Of a stretch of 6,480 nucleotides of DNA, positions 1 through 6,208 are shown one piece after another. The number at the start of each line of letters is the position of its first letter. The stretch's first letter is position 1. The notes under the pieces were generated by a model. The model saw nothing but the letters and a program-made list of their open reading frames with translations, had not been told where the DNA came from and searched no databases. The position numbers and the translations under genes are program-made. Source of the DNA: Bacteroidota bacterium (GTDB lineage: Bacteria; Bacteroidota; Bacteroidia; UKL13-3); contig RGVD01000154.1 in the NCBI GenBank assembly GCA_010027395.1, positions 1 through 6,480 on the forward strand. The letters are read 5' to 3'.

Positions 1-573
1 CAAAAAGATGAAAAGGCTGTTAATGTTGAAATTTTTGGATATCAGTTTGGATGGAACGTAAGATATGCTGGTACTGATAACAAACTAGGCTTTCACGATT
101 TCAGAACAGTAGGTGTTATCAATTCTTTAGGTGTTGATACCACTGATGAGAAAGCCTTTGATGACGTAATTACAAATGAATTACATTTACCTGTTGGCAT
201 ACCTGTTCATTTTCACTTCAGAGCTAAGGATGTAATTCATGGTGCTTACTTCCCGCATTTTAGAGCTCAAATGAACGTAGTTCCGGGTTTACCTACTCAA
301 TTAGAGTTCATACCTACAGTTACTACCGCTGATATGAGAGCAAAATTAAATCAACCAACTTTTGATTACGCTCTTTTGTGTAATAAAATATGTGGTTCAG
401 CTCACTATAGAATGAAAATGAAAATTATCATTGAGAGTCAAGCTGAATATGAAAAATGGATGAAAGAGCAACCAGCTCTTGTCAATAAGGCGACAGCTCC
501 AAAAGCAGAAGAGGTAGCTACTCCTACTGCAAATGGCAAAAAAGAAGATAAAAAAGAAGTAGCTTTAAATTAA
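1..573 (+). CDS. coxB: Cytochrome c oxidase subunit II, CuA domain (5'-truncated by window)
   Basis: This is the C-terminal 190 residues of subunit II. Its periplasmic cupredoxin domain takes electrons from a cytochrome c into the dinuclear CuA centre and passes them to heme a in CoxA. The frame is open from base 1, so the gene begins upstream and the ATG at 271 is internal. Visible signatures are the aromatic stretch YQFGWNVRY (about bases 55-81), the first CuA ligand His in DVIHGAYFPHF (codon 238-240), and the C-x3-C-x3-H-x2-M cluster (Cys 379 and 391, His 403, Met 412). The usual Glu between the two cysteines (CxExC) is Lys here (codon 385-387). The last 35 or so residues are an Ala/Pro/Lys/Glu-rich tail with no CxxCH, so no cytochrome c domain is fused at this end. 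The N-terminal membrane helices are off the window. CoxA follows after 30 bp. The family assignment is secure. Confidence 0.96.
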   Translation, partial: QKDEKAVNVEIFGYQFGWNVRYAGTDNKLGFHDFRTVGVINSLGVDTTDEKAFDDVITNELHLPVGIPVHFHFRAKDVIHGAYFPHFRAQMNVVPGLPTQLEFIPTVTTADMRAKLNQPTFDYALLCNKICGSAHYRMKMKIIIESQAEYEKWMKEQPALVNKATAPKAEEVATPTANGKKEDKKEVALN

Positions 574-603
574 TTAATAAATAAAATTAAACAAACGTTT
601 TAT

Positions 604-2517
604 ATGAGTAACACACATGACAATCATGATGCATCAGGACACCACGAGGAACATGCACATCATGAAGAGAATTTTGTAAGCAAATACATTTTCAGTATGG
701 ATCACAAGATGATTGCAAAACAGTTTCTAATAACTGGTATCATCATGGGAACCATCGGTATGTTAATGTCACTTGTTTTTCGTCTTCAACTTGCCTACCC
801 AGATACAAAATTTGCTTTTTTTGAATCGATTTTAGGTCATTGGGGTAAGGATGGGAAACTTGATCCTAACTTTTACTTAGCTTTAATTACAATACATGGT
901 ACCATCATGGTATTTTATGTGTTAACTGCTGGCTTAAGTGGAACTTTTTCTAATTTATTAATACCTCTTCAAGTAGGAGCTAGAGATATGGCATCACCTT
1001 TTATGAATATGCTTTCATACTGGTTTTTCTTTATATCTTCTATCGTATTATTATGCTCATTATTCGTAGAAGGTGGGCCAGCTTCAGCAGGTTGGACTGT
1101 TTACCCGCCATTGTCAGCGTTGCCTAAAGCCATTCCTGGCTCAGGTGCTGGTATGACATTGTGGTTAGTGGCAATGGTATTGTTTATTGTTTCTGCCTTG
1201 TTAGGTGGTATCAATTACATCACTACTGTATTGAACATGCGCACAAAAGGAATGAAAATGACAAGAATGCCTTTAACTATTTGGGCCTTCTTAATTACGG
1301 CTGTTTTAGGTTTGTTATCATTCCCAGTTTTACTTGGTGGTTCATTGTTACTTGTATTTGATAGAAGTTTTGGAACTTCTTTTTACCTAAACGAAATTGT
1401 TGCTGAATTAGCTGGCGGTATTGAAAGGACAGGTGGTTCTCCAGTATTATTCCAACATTTATTCTGGTTCTTAGGTCACCCAGAAGTTTATATCATTTTA
1501 TTACCTGCTTTGGGTATTACTTCAGAAGTAATTGCTACCAACTCGCGTAAACCAATCTTTGGCTACAGAGCGATGATAATATCAATACTTGCTATTGCGT
1601 TCCTTTCATTTATCGTTTGGGGACACCACATGTTTATGACGGGTATGAATCCATTCTTAGGTTCAGTATTCATGTTAGGTACTTTAATTATTGCCGTTCC
1701 TTCTGCGGTAAAAACCTTTAACTATTTAGCTACTCTTTGGAAAGGTAATATCAAACTTACTCCTGCCATGTTATTTGCCATTGGTTTGGTTTCATTCTTT
1801 ATCTCTGGTGGATTAACAGGTATATATTTAGGTAATGCTGCTTTAGATATTAATTTACATGATACCTACTTCGTAGTTGCTCACTTCCATTTAGTAATGG
1901 GTAGTGCTGCCATTTTTGGTATGATGAGTGGTATTTACCATTGGTATCCTAAAATGTTTGGAACCATGATGAGTAAATCATTAGGATACATTCACTTTTG
2001 GTTAACTTTCATTTCAGCGTATTGTGTATTTTTCCCGATGCACTTTATGGGATTAGCTGGTGTGCCTAGAAGATATTATGCAAATACTGCATATGACCAA
2101 TTCAATGTGTTTATTGATATGAACCAATTTATCACCATCGCTGCTATTTTAGGTGGTATCGCACAATTGGTATTTTTGTTCAACTTCTTTTACAGCATTA
2201 GAAATGGAAAACGCTCACCAAAAAATCCTTGGGAATCAAATACATTAGAATGGACAGCCCCTGTAGAACACCTGCACGGCAATTGGCCAGGAGAAATTCC
2301 TCATGTATATCGTTGGCCATATGATTATAGCAAACCAGGGGAAGAAAGTGATTTTATTCCTCAAAACATTCCTGATGAGTCTCAAAACGGAGATCCAATG
2401 GTAGAGCCAAAAGCCCCTGCTGTTCCTCATCATACTGAAGCGCCACCAATGCAAGCTCAAGTAAAAGAGGTTGTGATGTTTGCTGGTTTGAAAAGGTTGT
2501 TTGGTTTCGCGGGATAA
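604..2517 (+). CDS. coxA: Cytochrome c oxidase subunit I (heme a / a3-CuB catalytic subunit)
   Basis: This is the catalytic subunit of a heme-copper oxygen reductase, an inner-membrane proton pump reducing O2 to water. It has 637 residues with about 12 membrane helices. Metal ligands are intact: H98 (heme a, IHGT), H292 with cross-linking Y296 (GHPEVY), H341-H342 (CuB, WGHHM), H427 (heme a3) and H429 (heme a) in HDTYFVVAHFH. Proton-path residues mark the A1 class: D128 (D-channel entry, GARDMASP), E294 in GHPEVY, and K370 (K-channel, VPSAVKTF). R489-R490 match the heme-propionate pair. The N-terminus (residues 5-20) is His-rich with seven His, and the conserved fold begins near residue 24. 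The C-terminus has a Pro-rich linker (about 598-619) and a short hydrophobic/basic end. The start is the first in-frame ATG after coxB. No Shine-Dalgarno is seen in the A-rich leader. Its 3' end abuts or overlaps ctaA. Confidence 0.98.
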   Translation: MSNTHDNHDASGHHEEHAHHEENFVSKYIFSMDHKMIAKQFLITGIIMGTIGMLMSLVFRLQLAYPDTKFAFFESILGHWGKDGKLDPNFYLALITIHGTIMVFYVLTAGLSGTFSNLLIPLQVGARDMASPFMNMLSYWFFFISSIVLLCSLFVEGGPASAGWTVYPPLSALPKAIPGSGAGMTLWLVAMVLFIVSALLGGINYITTVLNMRTKGMKMTRMPLTIWAFLITAVLGLLSFPVLLGGSLLLVFDRSFGTSFYLNEIVAELAGGIERTGGSPVLFQHLFWFLGHPEVYIILLPALGITSEVIATNSRKPIFGYRAMIISILAIAFLSFIVWGHHMFMTGMNPFLGSVFMLGTLIIAVPSAVKTFNYLATLWKGNIKLTPAMLFAIGLVSFFISGGLTGIYLGNAALDINLHDTYFVVAHFHLVMGSAAIFGMMSGIYHWYPKMFGTMMSKSLGYIHFWLTFISAYCVFFPMHFMGLAGVPRRYYANTAYDQFNVFIDMNQFITIAAILGGIAQLVFLFNFFYSIRNGKRSPKNPWESNTLEWTAPVEHLHGNWPGEIPHVYRWPYDYSKPGEESDFIPQNIPDESQNGDPMVEPKAPAVPHHTEAPPMQAQVKEVVMFAGLKRLFGFAG

Positions 2518-2521
2518 TTCA

Positions 2522-3484
2522 TTGTTAGAAGAAAAAAAATATGAAAGGCGGTTTCGAAAATTTGGTATAGCTACCATAACCGCAGTGTTCTTTTTAATTT
2601 TTGTCGGAGGACTGGTAAGAAGCACTGGCAGTGGAATGGGTTGTCCTGATTGGCCAAAGTGTTTTGGACAGTATGTTCCACCCACAGATATCAGTCAATT
2701 ACCAAGTGATTATAAAACACAATTCTCTGTTAATGGAAAAGAGATAGCTGATTTCGACACTTTCAAAACATGGACAGAATATGTGAATCGTTTGATTGGT
2801 GTTGTTATCGGTTTTTTAATTTTTCTAACAATCGTTTTTGCATATCCTTATCTTAAAACCCCAAATAAGAAAATATTTTGGTTGAGTTTCTTAGCCTTTA
2901 TATTGGTTGGGTTTGAGGGATGGATTGGATCTAAGGTTGTCTCTACAGATTTAGCTGTAAGTTTGATAAGCATTCACATGCTGTTAGCTCTAGCAATAGT
3001 AGGATTGTTAATATATACTATAACAAGTTCTCAAAGTTTTGTGATTGAACAAATACAAGAAAATAAATGGATTAAACCCCTTTTGATTTTAACTATTATT
3101 ATTTCAATTGTACAAACTATTAGTGGAACCCAAGTGAGAGAAATGGTTGATGAAATAGCAAAGAGAATTGACAACAGATTTCTATGGATAGATGAATTAG
3201 GAAATGTCTTTAAATTTCACAGAAGTTGGTCTATTTTAAATTTACTTGTTTCGATTTTATTAATGTTTCAATACAAAAAGACCTTCGACAGAAATTCGTT
3301 AGTATACAGATCAGGTTTAGGATTGATTCTGTTAATGGCCGTTCAGGCATTTACAGGAAAAGTACTTAGTCTTTTTGGTTTTCCCGGCTACTTGCAAAGT
3401 GTTCATTTAACGCTTGGTAGCTTAACAGCAGGTTTACAGATGTTTATCTTCATACTTGCATTTTTTAAGACTAAAAAAATATAG
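2522..3484 (+). CDS. ctaA: Heme A synthase (COX15/CtaA family)
   Basis: This membrane monooxygenase-like enzyme oxidises the C8 methyl of heme O to the formyl of heme A, supplying the cofactor for CoxA. It has 320 residues and about eight helices in two pseudo-symmetric halves. Visible motifs (numbered from the TTG at 2522) are RSTGSGMGCPDWPKC with a loop Cys pair (C41, C47), WTEYVNR with the catalytic-type Glu E86, H152 (ISIHM), GTQVRE, H233 (FHRSW) and H295 (SVHL). The family usually reads ExxHR in the first half; here the His is Asn (N89). The second-half Cys pair found in Bacillus CtaA is absent. No in-frame ATG exists before the GSGMGC motif, so the start is non-ATG. TTG 2522, four bases past the coxA stop, gives the usual short N-terminus. 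TTG 2501, overlapping coxA by 17 bases, would add seven residues. Coupling to coxA translation is inferred. Confidence 0.95.
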   Translation: MLEEKKYERRFRKFGIATITAVFFLIFVGGLVRSTGSGMGCPDWPKCFGQYVPPTDISQLPSDYKTQFSVNGKEIADFDTFKTWTEYVNRLIGVVIGFLIFLTIVFAYPYLKTPNKKIFWLSFLAFILVGFEGWIGSKVVSTDLAVSLISIHMLLALAIVGLLIYTITSSQSFVIEQIQENKWIKPLLILTIIISIVQTISGTQVREMVDEIAKRIDNRFLWIDELGNVFKFHRSWSILNLLVSILLMFQYKKTFDRNSLVYRSGLGLILLMAVQAFTGKVLSLFGFPGYLQSVHLTLGSLTAGLQMFIFILAFFKTKKI

Positions 3485-3544
3485 TTTAATAATTGCCTTC
3501 AGCTTAGGATAGTTGTTAAACATTACAAACAATAACAAAATAGA

Positions 3545-4447
3545 GTGAAAGAAATAATAGAAATAAACTTAGTAAAGTCAGAATCAATAAGTGCAAAGTT
3601 GAAAGACTACTTGTTATTGGTTAAGTTAAGACTTAGCCTTTTGGTAGTTTTTTCTTCAGTAGTTACTTATTTAACTGCTGCTATGGGCCATTCCATTAAT
3701 TGGTTTGAGCTATCTATGTTGGCGTTAGGTGGTTTTTTTGTTACAGGGTCGGCTAATGGTATCAATCAAATTATTGAAAAAGATTTTGATAAATTAATGC
3801 ACAGAACTGCCAACCGACCATTGGCTACCAATAGAATTTCTATCTCAGAAGCAGCTATTTTTTGCACCCTTTTGGGTTTAATTGGTGTAACCTTAATTGG
3901 TTATTACCTGAATAAAACAAGCAGTTTATTGGCCTTAGCTTCACTATTATCCTATGCTTTCATCTACACACCACTAAAAAGAGTTTCTCCCATATCAGTA
4001 TTGGTGGGTGCTTTCCCTGGTGCAGTGCCTGCCATGTTGGGTTGGGTTGCTTTCACAGGCACTATTGGTATTGAAGCCTTGGTGTTTTTTGGAATTCAAT
4101 TTTTCTGGCAATTTCCACATTTCTGGAGTGTGGCTTGGTTGCTAGATGATGATTACAAGCGTGCTGGTTTTAAAATGCTTCCATCTACACCCGGCCGTGA
4201 TAAAGGGACAGCTTTGCAAACATTGGCATTTACATTGGTATTAATACCTTTTGGAATGTTACCCGCGTATTTGGGATTTGCTGGCATAATTTCGACTGTT
4301 ATTGCTGTATCAGGTGGAATTTGGATGAGCTACAATGCTTATTTGTTGTTTAAATCGTGTGACATAGCATCCGCAAAGAGACTAATGTTTTCGGCATTTA
4401 TTTATTTGCCTTTGGTGCAATTGGCATTTTGGTTAGATAAAATATAA
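3545..4447 (+). CDS. ctaB: Protoheme IX farnesyltransferase (heme O synthase)
   Basis: This is a UbiA-superfamily membrane prenyltransferase. It transfers a farnesyl group from farnesyl diphosphate to the vinyl group of heme B, giving heme O, the substrate of the neighbouring CtaA. It has 300 residues, the usual family length, with about nine helices. The first diphosphate/Mg-binding motif is N74-QxxE78-KD80-F-D82 followed by LMHRTANRPL. The YTPLKRVSP loop is at about 141-149 and the second Asp-rich motif DDDYKRAGFKMLP at 201-213. These motifs are specific to the CtaB/COX10 branch, which separates it from UbiA or menaquinone enzymes. GTG at 3545 is chosen because an in-frame stop lies at 3533-3535 and the first internal ATG falls near residue 47, after TM1. 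An in-frame TTG at 3599 is possible but would trim the usual N-terminus. The 60 bp leader is A-rich without a Shine-Dalgarno. Confidence 0.96.
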   Translation: MKEIIEINLVKSESISAKLKDYLLLVKLRLSLLVVFSSVVTYLTAAMGHSINWFELSMLALGGFFVTGSANGINQIIEKDFDKLMHRTANRPLATNRISISEAAIFCTLLGLIGVTLIGYYLNKTSSLLALASLLSYAFIYTPLKRVSPISVLVGAFPGAVPAMLGWVAFTGTIGIEALVFFGIQFFWQFPHFWSVAWLLDDDYKRAGFKMLPSTPGRDKGTALQTLAFTLVLIPFGMLPAYLGFAGIISTVIAVSGGIWMSYNAYLLFKSCDIASAKRLMFSAFIYLPLVQLAFWLDKI

Positions 4448-4452
4448 AGGAA

Positions 4453-5043
4453 ATGAAAGCAGATATGATTAATGAATTAAGCAAAACGGACGAACGCGAA
4501 AATGATTTTATCAATCCGAAGAAATTTGGTTTGTGGTTGATTATTGTGGCAAGTGTAATGCTTTTTGCCGCTTTCACAAGTGCTTACATTGTTAGAAGGG
4601 GAGAAGGAAATTGGGAGTTATTTGATTTACCTGCTGTATTTGCATATAATTTGATTACAATAATATTAAGCAGTATTTTTATGCAAATGGCTTTTGTTTC
4701 GGCCAGAAAAGATGAGATTAGTAAAACTAAATTAACCTTGCTTTTAACGATGGTCTTGGGAGTTGCGTTTTGTTTTTTGCAATATCAAGGTTGGAAAGAA
4801 TTGGTAAAGAATAGCGTTTATTTGGTAGGCAATCCATCTGGCTCATTTATTTATGTGATTTCAGGGGTGCATATGTTGCATGTGATAGGTGGATTGGTAT
4901 TTGTGTCTATCATGTTATTACAAACCTTTAGATACAAAGTTCATAAAAAAAGTATGTTATATTTAAGTATGTGCGCTACCTACTGGCATTTCATAGGTAT
5001 TTTGTGGGCATATTTATTTATTTTCTTCAAAATGTACAGATAG
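4453..5043 (+). CDS. Short divergent cytochrome c oxidase subunit III-family protein
   Basis: This 196-residue, five-helix membrane protein of the COX3 family is encoded five bases after ctaB and directly before the canonical subunit III. Helices lie at about 25-47, 62-84, 95-111, 131-156 and 172-193. Family signatures are GVHMLHV (138-144, the GxHxxHV motif) and YWHF (177-180) near the end. Compared with its neighbour it is shorter, lacking the long loop after the first helix. It also lacks three conserved acidic residues: the helix-1 Ser-Asp/Glu position is AS (S34), QxxE is QGWK (K115), and YWHFVD ends in IG (G182). It probably sits in the same oxidase as a structural or assembly subunit, but its exact role is inferred. 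An AAGGA lies immediately before ATG 4453, too close for ideal spacing; ATG 4465 is an alternative start. Family assignment is strong, the specific role is not. Confidence 0.88.
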   Translation: MKADMINELSKTDERENDFINPKKFGLWLIIVASVMLFAAFTSAYIVRRGEGNWELFDLPAVFAYNLITIILSSIFMQMAFVSARKDEISKTKLTLLLTMVLGVAFCFLQYQGWKELVKNSVYLVGNPSGSFIYVISGVHMLHVIGGLVFVSIMLLQTFRYKVHKKSMLYLSMCATYWHFIGILWAYLFIFFKMYR

Positions 5044-5082
5044 AATTATATAATTGAAACATTAATTAAATAGAATAAAAAA

Positions 5083-5838
5083 ATGGCAAACACTACTACA
5101 CTTGAAGCCGAAAAGAAACTTACATGGGGCGGAGGAAAATCTCCATTCACAGTAAGTTATGGTAAACTAATGATGTGGATTTTTTTACTTTCAGATGCGT
5201 TTTCATTCTCATCTTTATTAGTTACTTATGGCTTTATTAGATTTACTTTCCCAGCTTCTGGGGCTAATGAAATAGTTAAACCTCTGTCTCATACTGCTGA
5301 AAATTTTGTAGAGGCAATGAGAGAGGCACATTTATTTTCACCTGAACATTGGCCATTGCCTGAGTTAGTATTTAATCACTTCCCATTTTTACATGGTTTA
5401 CATTTACCGTTATTCTTTGTAAGTTTAATGACATTTGTGCTTATATTTAGTTCGGTTACAATGGTATTGGCTGTTGAAGCTGGACATAGAAATGCTAAAA
5501 AAGAAGTCGCGTTTTATATGCTTCTTACCATTTTTGGTGGTATTGCTTTTTTAAGTTGCCAAGCTTGGGAATGGACTCAATTCATTACTGAAGGTGCTTC
5601 ACTTCATGGAAATCCTTTTGGACCAACCGCATTTGCGGCCCTATTTTTTATTGTGACTGGCTTCCATGGTTTTCACGTTTTGTCGGGTGTGGTGCTCAAT
5701 TTCATTATCTATGTAAATGTTTTAGATGGCACCTACGAAAGACGCGGTCACTACGAGATGGTTGAAAAAGTAGGTTTATATTGGCATTTTGTAGATTTAG
5801 TTTGGGTGTTTGTATTTACATTCTTCTATTTGATCTAA
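5083..5838 (+). CDS. coxC: Cytochrome c oxidase subunit III
   Basis: This is the core accessory subunit III, which binds CoxA in the membrane and, in characterised oxidases, stabilises the active site and supports proton uptake into the D-channel. It has 251 residues and five predicted helices at about 29-52, 107-131, 143-162, 183-212 and 231-251. That is shorter than the seven-helix mitochondrial or proteobacterial form (about 260-290). A hydrophilic loop of about 50 residues (54-105) follows helix 1. Conserved features are LLSDAF with D38 at the position of the DCCD-reactive Glu, QAWEW with E163, GFHGFHV (193-199), and YWHFVD (233-238). The start is the ATG 39 bp after the preceding paralogue, in an A-rich leader without a Shine-Dalgarno. 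All hallmark acidic residues are present, unlike the upstream paralogue, so this is taken as the true subunit III. Confidence 0.95.
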   Translation: MANTTTLEAEKKLTWGGGKSPFTVSYGKLMMWIFLLSDAFSFSSLLVTYGFIRFTFPASGANEIVKPLSHTAENFVEAMREAHLFSPEHWPLPELVFNHFPFLHGLHLPLFFVSLMTFVLIFSSVTMVLAVEAGHRNAKKEVAFYMLLTIFGGIAFLSCQAWEWTQFITEGASLHGNPFGPTAFAALFFIVTGFHGFHVLSGVVLNFIIYVNVLDGTYERRGHYEMVEKVGLYWHFVDLVWVFVFTFFYLI

Positions 5839-5878
5839 TTTTTAGCAATTACACACATAACTTATTCTAATAAATAAT

Positions 5879-6202
5879 ATGGAACATACAGAACATTTAG
5901 AGCATACCGAGTCTCCAGCTGATATTAAAAAACAAATTTGGAGAACATTTTGGATTTTATCATTTCTTACCGTTATTGATATAGTATTGTATTTCGCATT
6001 GCTTTCATATCATTCAATGTGGAAAAATACATTATTCATACTATTAGGCGTTGTTAAAGCTTTTTATATCGTTGCGGTTTTTATGCATATGAAATTTGAA
6101 CGCAAGGCTTTGGCCGGTATTATTATACTTCCTTTTATGCTAGTACTAATACTTATTTGGCTTGTGCTTATTGAAGGTGGATATACTTTTGATTTGAGAT
6201 AA
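5879..6202 (+). CDS. coxD: Cytochrome c oxidase subunit IV (prokaryotic COX4 family)
   Basis: This small membrane subunit of the bacterial aa3/caa3 oxidase has 107 residues, the usual length, and three helices at about 22-43, 50-71 and 79-100. The family hallmark is the end of helix 2, VVKAFYIVAVFMHMKFE, with the MHMKFE boundary. In better-known oxidases this family is a peripheral stabilising subunit with no cofactor; a similar role is inferred here. The N-terminus carries a regular His/Glu pattern (His 3, 6 and 9), echoing the His-rich N-terminus of CoxA. The ATG start lies 40 bp after coxC in an AT-rich leader with no Shine-Dalgarno. The sco gene begins six bases after the stop. Confidence 0.92.
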   Translation: MEHTEHLEHTESPADIKKQIWRTFWILSFLTVIDIVLYFALLSYHSMWKNTLFILLGVVKAFYIVAVFMHMKFERKALAGIIILPFMLVLILIWLVLIEGGYTFDLR

Positions 6203-6208
6203 TATCTA

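Noticed and set aside
271..573. A separate 100-residue gene starting at ATG 271
   Set aside because: The same frame is open to base 1 and encodes the upstream part of the CuA domain, including the ligand His at 238-240; it is an internal Met of coxB.
593..600. AAACGTTT palindrome before coxA as an operator
   Set aside because: A single eight-base palindrome in AT-rich sequence with no second copy is expected by chance.
1161..1361. Open frame of 66 codons on the + strand
   Set aside because: It lies wholly inside coxA in another frame, and no family is recognisable.
2541..2570. ATG at 2541 as the ctaA start
   Set aside because: It is out of the ctaA frame and meets a stop after nine codons.
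2245..2685. Open frame of 146 codons on the - strand
   Set aside because: It is antisense to the coxA 3' end and ctaA 5' end, both strongly supported. The translation has no recognisable domain.
3512..3533. Weak inverted repeat (GTTGTT / AACAAT) in the ctaA-ctaB gap
   Set aside because: The stem is six pairs with one G-C and one wobble, the loop is ten bases, and no T-run follows; too weak to call a terminator.
5049..5056. TATAATTG resembling the Bacteroidota -7 promoter element (TAnnTTTG) before coxC
   Set aside because: It has one mismatch, there is no TTTG at the expected upstream spacing, and such matches are frequent by chance in AT-rich DNA.
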